Assembly: GCA_964472545.1 (NCBI GenBank)
Contig: CAYYNP010000300.1
Location: forward strand, 1-12,085
From: CAYYNP01 sp964472545
Lineage (GTDB): Bacteria > Planctomycetota > Planctomycetia > Pirellulales > Thermoguttaceae
Direction of reading: 5' to 3'
DNA length: 12,085 nt
The position numbers were made by a program, and so were the translations under genes. Positions within the stretch are counted from its first letter, which is position 1; each line of letters starts with the position of its first letter. The notes below the pieces were generated by a model. The model was given only the letters and a program-made list of their open reading frames with translations. It did not search any database and had not been told where the DNA came from. Shown in pieces: positions 1-7,557 of this stretch.

Positions 1-27
1 CTGGCTCGGAGCCAGTCCCCCTTTTCC
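1..27. repeat. REP-like hairpin at the window edge
   Basis: The first 15 bases form a perfect 6-bp hairpin (CTGGCT, loop CGG, AGCCAG), followed by a GTCCCCCTTTTCC tail. A short palindrome with a C-rich/T-rich flank is reminiscent of REP-type repeats that I associate with planctomycete intergenic DNA. The left part may be cut off by the window edge. Only the hairpin is seen directly; membership of a repeat family is inference. Confidence 0.4.
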
Positions 28-109
28 ACTCCCGCGAATCGACTTTGCAGTTCTCTTGGGAGACGGCCAGGAGTAGTTGCTTTGTTCAGGGGATCAAGTC
101 ATGATGGAA

Positions 110-175
110 CGTCTCCCGGAGGGGAACCGGTGCGAATACTGACGCAACGGGACGGAAGGGCCACTTTCGTCGAAT
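110..175 (+). promoter_or_regulatory. Possible degenerate cobalamin-riboswitch-like core
   Basis: Positions 121-137 read GGGGAACCGGTGCGAAT. This closely resembles the GGGAA-nCC(A/G)GTGCGAAT core of cobalamin riboswitches such as the E. coli btuB leader. It is followed by CTGACGC, AACGGGACGG and GCCACT, in the order those elements occur in the family. Positions 58-65 (GGGAGACG) and 110-117 (CGTCTCCC) form an 8-bp inverted repeat that could close a stem just upstream. Against the call, the second strand of the P5 stem is weak (only CGGT/ACTG can pair), no B12 box is visible, and the 3' half is missing. It may be a decayed riboswitch or a coincidence. Confidence 0.22.
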
Positions 176-218
176 TGTCCGGGGTGTATTTCAATCAACT
201 CGACATTGATCTGAGATC

Positions 219-233
219 GGAGGTGGGAACATC
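219..233 (+). promoter_or_regulatory. Shine-Dalgarno deciding an ATC start codon
   Basis: GGAGGT at 219-224 lies 6 bases upstream of ATC at 231-233, an ideal spacing. The reading frame of the long downstream gene is open from position 210, and codons from 231 encode a typical signal peptide. No ATG, GTG or TTG occurs in this frame near the site; the first is GTG at 336, inside or beyond the signal sequence and without a comparable Shine-Dalgarno. Confidence 0.6.
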
Positions 234-2699
234 AATCGCTCCGTTCTAGCCTTACTGGGAGTTCTCAGCCTTGTAGCTCTCGTCCCCGGTCGCACTGCCC
301 GCCCGGCGGAGACAAGCCCGGGCAGGTCTTGCCCCGTGGCCCGAGAGGCTTTTTCGTTTGGCTACTGGCTGAACGGCTGGCGGAAGAGCGCGCAGGACGC
401 ATCGGCCGATGTTCTTTGTATCGAGTCCGGCTACTTCGGCTTCATGCTCGATGTGGATGACCTGGTAAACGCGCGCTTCGGGCTGCTGGACGACGATCTC
501 GACTACCGTCAGGCGCTTGAGGCGGGTGCGCGGCGACTTCAATCGCTGCCGCCCGCGGAACTGAGGATCGAAATCAAAGTCGACGGCAAGCTCTACCGGG
601 CCGTTACCTGCAAGGCCGGCACGGACACGGACGTCAAACGTCTCAGCAGCGTGCGGCTTTGGGAATCCGGGCGGCTGGTTCAGCATTTCGATCTGCTAGA
701 GCTGAAGTTCGAGGATGAGGCCGGTGATGCGCTTCGGTGCGACGGCACACTCGATCTGGTCGCCTGGCCCGGAAGCTTGACGTTAAACGTCGAACTGACC
801 CCTGGCGGCGGTTCAGATCAAGCTTCAGACCCGGTCCGTTGGGCGAACGAATCCGAGGCATGGACCGATGCCGAGTTGAGTGTGCGGCTGAAGAGCGATC
901 TGGAAGACTGGCATGCGGAGAAACGTATTGCCGGCGCCTGGAAAGCGGGCCAGCGACAGCGAGTCACGCTGACCTGCAACATCCCCGGTGCGCCGGCCCC
1001 CGACGAGCGCGTGTCGATCCTGGTAAGCTCCCCGGGCCAGACTTGGCCCGTGACCTTTGCCGGCGGCGGCAACTGTATGACCGCCAAGGTCAAAGGCATG
1101 CGACGGACCTGGGAAACAGGCTACACCGATATCCGGGAATACGACGAGTTTACGATTGTCCTGGAGAATCCGGACGAGCAGAGCACAACCGTCCCGTTCC
1201 TGCTGGACTTCACCGGACCGGCAAACATCACCGGGCTTTGCCCGATCCTCTGCGATGAGCAGCGCGTGCCGACCGGCATCCCGGTCCAACTCAGCAAGAA
1301 CTGGCACTATCGACCGTTGGGCACGTACCTCCGCGCTTATGCCCTTCTCCCGGCGTCGCCGGGCACAACGCGGTACAGGCTGCGGATCGCCTACGGTTTC
1401 TACGGCACGTTGCCGTCGGCCAGCCATGCCCAGTTGTCGCTGGTCGGCTGGGGTAGCAACGGCCGCTGGGATCAGTTGGCCATCGGCTGCTGGGGCGAAA
1501 CGATGTGCCTGGACATGGACATGAGCGCCACCGACGTTGCCATCACCGACGCCCGAATGCTGATGACTCGAAACGGGCCGAAGGGGAAAATGTGGGGTTG
1601 GACCGATGCCGGCTGGGGCGGCGACTGGCTCGGCGTCCACGACTCCAAGGGCAACAAGCTTGCGTTGACGGAAATGAAAACGGCCTACCTGGCTCACGGC
1701 CCGTGCCTGACGGACGTTCGCTACAACGGTTGCTACGGCCCGAGGCGCGAAGTGGACGCGGCAGCCACCGTGCGCACATTGCGCACCGATGATTACGCGC
1801 GCACCTTCCACACGCTCGATTACACGTTCCACAAGGGGCTTTCCGCCACGACCGTGTGGTTGTTCAAGATGGGCCGCACCGGCCACCTGGTAACGCCGCA
1901 GATCGCCTACGGAAATGGCGCCGGCCTGATCGCGGAGCACTCGGTTCCTCGGAATCTGGAACCGGCCGAGTTGTTCGTCGACAAGGTGACGCTGTCAGGC
2001 GAGGGGCCGTGGTGGGTCGCGTTTCCCGGGGCCATCCACACGAGCGGGAGAAACTGGGGCACCGGAAGCCGCGCCCTGGTGATTCGCTCCTATCGTGCCG
2101 TGTTCGACGGCGAGACGTACAACAGCCCCACGATCTCGATGCCGGTTCACAAAGTCCAGAAGGACGGGCGCTGCGATCTGGACCTGATCCTGGTGCCGCC
2201 CGAAGGCGTGGCGGAATTCAAGCCGGACGACACGGTCGAAATGGATCTCGAGTGGATCACACTGCCGCGGGTCGCGGGCGACTACTACGGTCCCAACGGG
2301 GCGTTCAGAACTCACCTTGCCGCTAACCCGCGATCCTGGAAGACCGTCTTTCGCGAGGCGCGGGGGAATGATCTGAACGTGACGGTGGATGGCGGTGTGG
2401 CTGCTCACACTTACCCGATCATCATCCGGGCCTCGCAGCCCGAGATCCGTGTAGACATCCGAGGCGGCGTGGGCGCCGTGCCGATCCGGTTCGACGGCCT
2501 GGAGACGCCTTCAGGCTACGTTTTGTTTAGGGACGTCGATGGCCAACTCGTGCCGCTGGACCAGTCGGTCCACGGCAACGACTATTGGCAGACCGCGTAC
2601 GACGCATTATCCAACAGCTACCGGATGAGTTACAATCTTCCTCTGGACGGCGTGGAGTCGTCCAGATGGGTGCTCAAACGAACGCACCATGCAGATTGA
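231..2699 (+). CDS. Large secreted protein of unknown function, probable ATC start
   Basis: From the ATC at 231 the product is 822 residues. The N-terminus is a basic Arg followed by a hydrophobic run (VLALLGVLSLVALV, about residues 5-18) and a small/polar region, which is a Sec-type signal peptide with cleavage probably near residues 23-26. A start at GTG 336 would remove the whole signal and give 787 residues. The mature part looks beta-rich and is full of Trp, Gly and Tyr, for instance GSNGRWDQLAIGCWGETMC around residues 407-425 and MWGWTDAGWGGDWLG around 454-468. I see no membrane segment after the signal and no catalytic motif I can name. It resembles uncharacterised secreted proteins that I associate with planctomycetes, but I cannot assign a function. 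The methyltransferase-like/PQQ-propeller gene starts 76 bases downstream on the same strand, so the two may be cotranscribed and act outside the cytoplasm. Confidence 0.8.
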   Translation: MNRSVLALLGVLSLVALVPGRTARPAETSPGRSCPVAREAFSFGYWLNGWRKSAQDASADVLCIESGYFGFMLDVDDLVNARFGLLDDDLDYRQALEAGARRLQSLPPAELRIEIKVDGKLYRAVTCKAGTDTDVKRLSSVRLWESGRLVQHFDLLELKFEDEAGDALRCDGTLDLVAWPGSLTLNVELTPGGGSDQASDPVRWANESEAWTDAELSVRLKSDLEDWHAEKRIAGAWKAGQRQRVTLTCNIPGAPAPDERVSILVSSPGQTWPVTFAGGGNCMTAKVKGMRRTWETGYTDIREYDEFTIVLENPDEQSTTVPFLLDFTGPANITGLCPILCDEQRVPTGIPVQLSKNWHYRPLGTYLRAYALLPASPGTTRYRLRIAYGFYGTLPSASHAQLSLVGWGSNGRWDQLAIGCWGETMCLDMDMSATDVAITDARMLMTRNGPKGKMWGWTDAGWGGDWLGVHDSKGNKLALTEMKTAYLAHGPCLTDVRYNGCYGPRREVDAAATVRTLRTDDYARTFHTLDYTFHKGLSATTVWLFKMGRTGHLVTPQIAYGNGAGLIAEHSVPRNLEPAELFVDKVTLSGEGPWWVAFPGAIHTSGRNWGTGSRALVIRSYRAVFDGETYNSPTISMPVHKVQKDGRCDLDLILVPPEGVAEFKPDDTVEMDLEWITLPRVAGDYYGPNGAFRTHLAANPRSWKTVFREARGNDLNVTVDGGVAAHTYPIIIRASQPEIRVDIRGGVGAVPIRFDGLETPSGYVLFRDVDGQLVPLDQSVHGNDYWQTAYDALSNSYRMSYNLPLDGVESSRWVLKRTHHAD

Positions 2700-2775
2700 G
2701 GCGGAGAAACCGGGCTCGAGCCCTCCATCCACCTCGCCACGTTCCGGTGAAGAGAAGCAACGGGGATGTAGAACA

Positions 2776-3974
2776 ATGAGACATCCAATCTGTTTGATCA
2801 TTGCGTTTCTCGTGCTCGCGGTATCCTCAGACTGCGGCTTGGCGAATGCTGCCGGACGGGCGGAAGGCATCCTCAAGAACACCGGCGTCGCCGGCGGGCT
2901 GGTGATCCACGTCGGATGCGGTAATGGCCGTTTGACTGCAGCGCTGCACGCTGGCGGTGGATACCTTGTCCACGGTCTCGCTACGACCCCGGAAGAGATC
3001 GCCGCCGCCCGTGAGCACAGTCATTCGCTGGGGCTTTCCGGGAAGGTGTCGGTAGATCGCCGGCGAGGCGTTTATCTTCCGTACGTCAATAACCTTGCGA
3101 ATCTCATTGTGGTTTCGGCACCGGCATCGGTGGCGCGCGACGAAATACTCAGGGCGTTAGCCCCCGGCGGAACGGCGGTCTTTCTCGATGCGGCCGGTTC
3201 TGAAGAGAAAGCCAGCAGGATCGTGAAGCCCCGGCCCGACGACATCGACGAGTGGACGCACTATCTGCACGGGCCGGACAACAACGCGGTGGCACGTGAC
3301 CGAGTTGTCGGGGCGCCTCGCCGTATGCAATGGGTCGCCGATCCGCGATGGACCCGGCATCACAATACGCTCAACAGCATCAGTTCTGTTGTGACGGCCA
3401 ACGGGCGATTGTTCTACATCGTCGACGAGGCCTCTCCAGCGAACATGAACTTGCCAGGGAGATGGTCGATCGTTGCCCGTGGTGCCTTCAACGGTGTCAT
3501 GCTCTGGAAGAAGCCCCTGGACTCCTGGGCGTTGCACGGGCAGCGTTTTCGTTCCGGCCCGCCGCAATTACCCCGTTTGCTGGTGGCATCCGGCGGTCGC
3601 CTTTACGTTCCTCTTGGCCTCGGAGAAGCCCCGCAGGAAACTACAGCCTGTTCAAGATGGGCATCGATACACCCACGGGCGACAAGCCGTGGAGGAAGGA
3701 CCTGCCCGTACGTCCCAGGGCCATGCTGAAATCCGGCGACCTGCTTTTCCTCGGCGTTATGCCCACAGCAATTCCAGCAGATGACCCACACGCAGGGTAT
3801 GACGGGAGGCTGGGCGGATCGCTCTGGGTTTGCTCGGCAAGCGATGGAAGCAGGCTCTCTGAATACGCCCTTCCCTCGCCCGTGAATTGGGACGGCATGG
3901 CCGCGGCCGGCCGCCGCCTTTACGTGTCGACGGCGGATGGCCGGTTGGTGTGCATGGCATCGGGCCTCAAGTGA
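2776..3974 (+). pseudogene. Methyltransferase-like/PQQ-propeller protein, internally deleted and frameshifted
   Basis: The ATG at 2776 opens a signal peptide (MRHPICLIIAFLVLAVSS, ending near NAAG at residue 27). An ATG at 2689 in the same frame lies inside the previous gene and would bury this signal. Residues 40-140 are methyltransferase-like, with a motif I-type VGCGNG at 46-51. Residues 150-280 match the start of a PQQ/BamB-type propeller seen in planctomycete proteins (DDIDEWTHYLHGPDNN, WTRHHNTLNSISSVVTANGR). At about 3616-3637 the match leaves this frame, which then stops at 3729. It resumes in another frame at 3633 with AGNYSLFKMGIDTPTGDKPW and runs to a stop at 3972-3974, ending with a propeller-like LYVSTADGRLVCMASG. 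Family members are, to my knowledge, around 900-1,200 residues; here the two parts total about 400. Several hundred codons of middle blades therefore seem to be missing. It is unlikely to make a working propeller. A sequencing or assembly collapse is the alternative. Confidence 0.7.
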
Positions 3975-3976
3975 AG

Positions 3977-4013
3977 CCGTGGTGCCGCCGCCCACGGTAA
4001 CCGCCCAAAGGGC
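3977..4013 (+). terminator. Two small hairpins after the propeller pseudogene
   Basis: CCGTGG (3977-3982) pairs with CCACGG (3992-3997), and GCCC (4003-4006) pairs with GGGC (4010-4013), starting three bases after the stop codon. They could end the transcript, but no T-run follows, so a standard intrinsic terminator is not shown. The remaining spacer from 4014 to 4153 shows nothing else I can support. Confidence 0.25.
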
Positions 4014-4153
4014 AGGGAGGATAGTCCAGCAACACAAGGCCGGCACAAGCCCAGGCGCGCCCCAGATTTGCCCCGGATTTTCCAACAGGGTGACCGGCGC
4101 AATAAGAAAGGGATCGAGGATTCGAGTACTCATTCGCCGAACCCGTCAAGAGA

Positions 4154-4231
4154 CGTTCGTAGTGACCGCATTCATGCGGTCTTTCACGGGATTCCGCTGC
4201 ACGGCCCCGATGAATCGGGGCACTACGAACG
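4154..4231. repeat. Three-way-junction (Y-shaped) palindromic repeat
   Basis: An outer 11-bp perfect stem joins CGTTCGTAGTG (4154-4164) to CACTACGAACG (4221-4231). Inside are two further perfect hairpins: ACCGCAT/ATGCGGT (4165-4180) and GCCCCGAT/ATCGGGGC (4204-4221, sharing one base with the outer arm). Two side stems within an outer stem form a Y or cloverleaf. It is non-coding, 63 bases from the 3' end of the tRNA, and could be a miniature mobile repeat. It may also stop transcription reading out of the tRNA, because no T-run terminator is seen there. Confidence 0.75.
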
Positions 4232-4293
4232 GGTTGGGCGATTACTTACGGATTCGATTCCCTAAGCCCTTGTGGCATAATAAGTTGAGAAGT

Positions 4294-4377
<84 letters not shown>

Positions 4378-4409
4378 GTGGACCGTACCCCACGACAATC
4401 GTCCTTTCG

Positions 4410-4437
4410 ATTCTAGTCGCCCCGCGAAAGCCGTCAA
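4410..4437 (-). promoter_or_regulatory. sigma70-type promoter of tRNA-Leu
   Basis: On the minus strand, TTGACG (4437-4432) and TAGAAT (4415-4410) are separated by 16 bases and match the -35 and -10 consensus at five of six positions each. The expected transcription start lies about 25 bases before the mature tRNA 5' end at 4377. The phosphatase stop codon TGA (4436-4434) is inside the -35 hexamer, so the promoter overlaps the end of that gene. Confidence 0.65.
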
Positions 4438-6023
4438 GGGGTTGAACGCTTCACCACCAGCACCGAACGGTCGTCGCGATTGGCGTCGGCCGCGAAGGCG
4501 TCGTGGGCCTGCCAGACGGCCGAAACGAGGCCCTCGGCCGGCAGATCGAGGCGTGCGGTGATTGACTCGGCCACGCCGGCTTCGCCGAAGACGTGGCCGT
4601 CGGCGTCGGTCGCATCGCGCACCCCGTCGGTAAAGACGGCCAAGGCCTCGCCGGGGTTCAGTTCGTAGCCGAAAGAATCGTAGTCGGACTCCGGGCTGAC
4701 GCCCAATTGGGGGGACTGCCGGGTGAGCGATTCCCATCCGTCGGGGCGCACCACAACCACCCCGGCCTGGCCGGCCGTGGAATAGCACACCCGGCCGGTC
4801 GACGTCTCGATCAGCCCGTAGAACAGCGAGGCAAACTGATCGCCCGCCGAACCGGTCCAGAGCGTCAGATTCAACTGCGGCAGCATCCGCTCGGCTTGGC
4901 GATGGTACTGAGCGTGGGCTCGCAGGGCGGCCTTCAAGGCGTTGGCCGACATGGCCGCCTCGAGGCCGCGGTCCATCGCGTCGCCCACGGCAATCGCCAA
5001 CAGCCCGTCGGGCAGGCAGAACCAATCGTGGAAGTCGCCGCCGACGGCCTCTTCTTGGAACGTCGAGCCACAGACGTCCCAGCCGTCGAGCAAGGGCGAG
5101 ATGCTGGGCAACTGGCTTCGTTGCAGCCGTTCGGCCAGGGCCAGTTGTTTCTTCCATCGGGCACCGTCGATCCCTTCGCGCATCAGCATCTCGCGCTCCA
5201 GGTCGGCGGCCACTCGGCCGGCCACTACTTCGAGGATATTCGTCTGTCGGTCGTCGAAGTCGCGTTGACGGCCGCAGAAGACCCACATCGTCCCCAGCAG
5301 CGTCGTCGGCGACGAAACCGGCACGCACACTGCCGAGGCGTACTTTTCCGGAGCGTTCCAGTGCGGCAGGACTTTCGGATCGTCGAGCACCACGGCGTGG
5401 CCCAGCAAGGCCTCGAGATCGGCCACCGCGCCCTGCAACTGCCGAGCGGGCGCGGTCAGCCGCTCGAACGGCATCCCCCAACTGCTGCGGAGTTTCAGTT
5501 CGGTGGTGGCGTCGTCGAGCAGATAAAGGGCTGCCGCCTGACAGTCGACCGCCTCGGCCCCGCCCTTGAGCACCGCTTGCAGCCGTTCGGCAAGGTGCTT
5601 CTCTTCCTCGCGATGGGGAATCAACGGCACGCCGGCCGCCAACTCCGCCTCACGCTGCCAGAGCGCGTGCCGAGTGCGCAACAACTCGTCGACCATGCCG
5701 GCAACCGTGGCGGCCATTTCGCGGGCGGTTTCCTCGTCGACCGGTTCGTGCGTTTGGCCGGCCTCGCCGGGGTCGGCCGGATCGAGCCTGAGGTGTCCCA
5801 GAGTAGTTCCAACGCCCGGGTTGACCGGGGCGGACCACGTCAGGTCGTTCGGCCGGCTCGGCGCAGCACCGGCGGCATAGCGCAGCGACCAACCCGTTGC
5901 CCGACGAAAGCCACGCAGGACCTCCGCCAGACCCTCGATCGACTCCGGCGGCGGCTGCCGCGAGGGAGTCGGTTGGCCGGTGAAGAGTTTCAGATTTCCG
6001 GATTTCGATTTAGCCACGGGCAT
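4434..6023 (-). CDS. GAF domain-containing SpoIIE-family (PP2C-type) serine phosphatase
   Basis: This 529-residue cytoplasmic protein has no signal peptide or membrane segment. A GAF-like sensor domain covers about residues 140-280 (AAALYLLDD at 163-171, AVCVPVSS at 231-238, a helix to about 278). A SpoIIE/PP2C phosphatase domain runs from about 297 to the end. Its metal-binding aspartates are visible in GGDF (D330), GDAMDRG (D348), FTDG (D466) and NRDD (517-518), along with FASLFYG and STAGQAG strands. Residues 30-120 may be a degenerate second sensor region. Such enzymes dephosphorylate anti-sigma-factor antagonists in partner-switching systems, with the GAF domain responding to a small ligand or another signal. 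No anti-sigma factor or STAS protein is in the window, so its partner is encoded elsewhere. The ATG at 6023 lacks a good Shine-Dalgarno, but no better start is evident. It is divergent from the transporter operon. Confidence 0.92.
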   Translation of the reverse strand: MPVAKSKSGNLKLFTGQPTPSRQPPPESIEGLAEVLRGFRRATGWSLRYAAGAAPSRPNDLTWSAPVNPGVGTTLGHLRLDPADPGEAGQTHEPVDEETAREMAATVAGMVDELLRTRHALWQREAELAAGVPLIPHREEEKHLAERLQAVLKGGAEAVDCQAAALYLLDDATTELKLRSSWGMPFERLTAPARQLQGAVADLEALLGHAVVLDDPKVLPHWNAPEKYASAVCVPVSSPTTLLGTMWVFCGRQRDFDDRQTNILEVVAGRVAADLEREMLMREGIDGARWKKQLALAERLQRSQLPSISPLLDGWDVCGSTFQEEAVGGDFHDWFCLPDGLLAIAVGDAMDRGLEAAMSANALKAALRAHAQYHRQAERMLPQLNLTLWTGSAGDQFASLFYGLIETSTGRVCYSTAGQAGVVVVRPDGWESLTRQSPQLGVSPESDYDSFGYELNPGEALAVFTDGVRDATDADGHVFGEAGVAESITARLDLPAEGLVSAVWQAHDAFAADANRDDRSVLVVKRSTP

Positions 6024-6423
6024 GTTTCACAACGGGGATGGCGTTTCAGTGCAGCCCGTCCGTGGCTCGATCGTGTCTTGCGGGGATAGCCGGTGCAATC
6101 GCTACTTTCGGAAGACGCTGCCAATCTTCGCGCCATCCGCAAAACTGCGTGTCTTACGCATCATCCGTGACCGGCATATTTTAACATCGGCGGTTGCCTC
6201 TCAGCACGTGAGTCGGATTGAGTTGGTGTTCAGTTCATGCCTATCTCTAGTGGCTGAATCCCTTGACAGCCTGGGGCGGGCTTGGTGAGGACTTTTCGGA
6301 GTCTTTAGGGCTTCTTGACCCTGTGGGGTGGCCGCCGCATTTCCCACAATATGCACTGCCACCCGGGCAGTTTTTGCGAATGCGTTCTCCTCAATGCCAA
6401 GTCCACGGCGCAGAAGCGACCGG

Positions 6424-6456
6424 GCCACCCTCGCACTGCTTCGGTGAAGCGGTGGC
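6424..6456. repeat. Nested palindrome in the transporter leader region
   Basis: GCCACC (6424-6429) pairs with GGTGGC (6451-6456), enclosing a 5-bp hairpin GCTTC-GGT-GAAGC (6438-6450) with an 8-base bulge on the left side. It may be a palindromic intergenic repeat; a similar GGTGGCAC string occurs again at the base of the 10554 repeat. Function is unknown. Confidence 0.35.
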
Positions 6457-6498
6457 ACACCACACCGACAAGACGCCAGACAGCCCCAGCCGCGAGTT

Positions 6499-6523
6499 CC
6501 CAACCCCCAACCCCCAGCCCCCC
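6499..6523 (-). other. G-quadruplex-capable tract
   Basis: The plus strand has four C-runs of 3, 5, 5 and 6 bases separated by only two bases each, so the minus strand has four G-runs with two-base loops, a textbook intramolecular G-quadruplex motif. It lies about 95-120 bases upstream of the substrate-binding-protein start. G-runs are on the template strand for rightward transcription, so any structure would be in DNA, not in the operon mRNA. Whether it forms or matters is unknown. Confidence 0.5.
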
Positions 6524-6618
6524 GGCCCGGCATCCTTGCCAGCGCCCCCACCAACCGATATGCTGGGGGCTCGATCTAGCCCGGATCGTGCGGCGGTTGG
6601 TGTCCCAAGGAGGTTCTC

Positions 6619-7557
6619 ATGAAGCGTGTCTTGATGGCCATTCTCGTGGCGGCCGTGTTGTTGCCGGCCGGGTGCGGCGAGGCGGAGAAGGAGTACAAGG
6701 GGGTGATCGGGGTCTCGGTCTTGACGTTCAGCAACCCCTTCTTCAAGGAAGTCGCCGAGGCGATCGAAGCGGAGGCCGACAAACACAACTATCGGACGAT
6801 CATCGTCGACCCTCAGGAGGATCCCGACCGGCAGTTGCAGCAGGTCCGCGACTTCATCACCCAGCAGGTCGACGCGATCATCCTCTGCCCCTGCGACTGC
6901 AAGGCCGTTGGTGCCGCCATCGTCGAGGCCAACAAGGCCGGAATTCCGGTCTTCACGGCCGATCTGGCCTCGCTTGCCGACCAGGGCGAAGTCGTTTGCC
7001 ACGTGGCCACCGACAACCTCAACGGCGGACGCCTCGCCGGCAAGGCGGTGATCGAGATGCTCGGCGGCTCGGGCAAGGTGGCCGTGCTCGACTACAACCA
7101 GACCGAGTCGTGCAGGCTGCGGGTCAACGGCTTCAAGGAGGCGATCGAAGAGGCCGAGGGCATCGAAGTCGTCGGCTATTGGCCCGGCGGCGGCCACGAG
7201 AAGATCTCATCCGATGCCGCCAAGGCGATCCTCGTCAGCTACCCCGATCTGGACGCTTTCTTCTGTGTCAACGACCCGTCGGCGATGGGGGCGTACAATG
7301 CGATCGATAACGCGGGCCGTATCGGCAAGGTGCAGGTGGTCGGATTCGACGCCCAAGTCTTCGCGCGCCGCGCCGTTCGCGACGGCAAGCTCTACGCCAC
7401 GGTCGTGCAGTATCCCAAGAAGATCGGCAAGCTCGCGGCCGACGCGGTTCACCGCCACTTGGTCGGCCACGATGTGGAAAAGGAGGTCCTGATTCCCGTG
7501 GTCACCTATCGCAAGGCCGATGCCGACGAGGACCCGTTGCTGAAAGATGACCAGTAG
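6619..7557 (+). CDS. Ribose-type sugar-binding lipoprotein of an ABC transporter
   Basis: This 312-residue protein is the right length for the RbsB/periplasmic-binding-protein-4 family. A short hydrophobic signal ends in LLPAGC, so Cys19 is a likely lipid anchor, although Pro rather than Leu occupies the -3 position. Family landmarks are SNPFFKEVAEAIEAEA (38-53), GIPVFTAD (108-115), ATDNLNGGRLAGK (130-142), NDPSAMGA (218-225), VVGFDA (240-245) and ATVVQYPKKIG (260-270). Positions matching ribose contacts in RbsB are present at F41/F42, D115, N218, D244 and Q264. However, the Arg that follows Asp in RbsB is Leu116 here, so the ligand may be another sugar or polyol. A strong AAGGAGG sits five bases upstream. 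The stop overlaps the permease start by 11 bases. It should capture substrate outside the inner membrane and deliver it to that permease. Confidence 0.9.
   Translation: MKRVLMAILVAAVLLPAGCGEAEKEYKGVIGVSVLTFSNPFFKEVAEAIEAEADKHNYRTIIVDPQEDPDRQLQQVRDFITQQVDAIILCPCDCKAVGAAIVEANKAGIPVFTADLASLADQGEVVCHVATDNLNGGRLAGKAVIEMLGGSGKVAVLDYNQTESCRLRVNGFKEAIEEAEGIEVVGYWPGGGHEKISSDAAKAILVSYPDLDAFFCVNDPSAMGAYNAIDNAGRIGKVQVVGFDAQVFARRAVRDGKLYATVVQYPKKIGKLAADAVHRHLVGHDVEKEVLIPVVTYRKADADEDPLLKDDQ

Larger units (their letters stand above)
6024..6618. other. 595-base spacer between divergent genes
   Basis: This region holds the control sequences of both the phosphatase (leftward) and the transporter operon (rightward). 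I see no convincing gene: the open frames here have poor codon patterns and overlap low-complexity DNA. A consensus TTGACA at 6263-6268 lacks a usable -10. The right half contains a nested palindrome and a C-rich tract. AAGGAGG at 6607-6613 is a strong Shine-Dalgarno, five bases before the ATG at 6619. Confidence 0.6.

Noticed and set aside
101..142. 13-codon open frame as a leader peptide
   Set aside because: It has no convincing ribosome-binding site and no run of regulatory codons; its bases fit the possible riboswitch-like core instead.
825..1940. 371-codon open frame on the minus strand inside the secreted protein gene
   Set aside because: It is antisense to a gene with a signal peptide and coherent protein sequence; long antisense frames are common in GC-rich DNA, and its residues show no domain pattern.
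2689..2775. Earlier in-frame ATG for the propeller gene
   Set aside because: It lies within the end of the previous gene and adds 29 hydrophilic residues before an obvious signal peptide.
4593..6089. 498-codon plus-strand frame opposite the phosphatase gene
   Set aside because: It mirrors the codon structure of the SpoIIE-type gene; the product is Arg/Gln/His-rich without motifs.
6263..6291. Perfect TTGACA as a transporter promoter
   Set aside because: The hexamer 17 bases on is TGAGGA, a poor -10, and the site is 350 bases from the gene.
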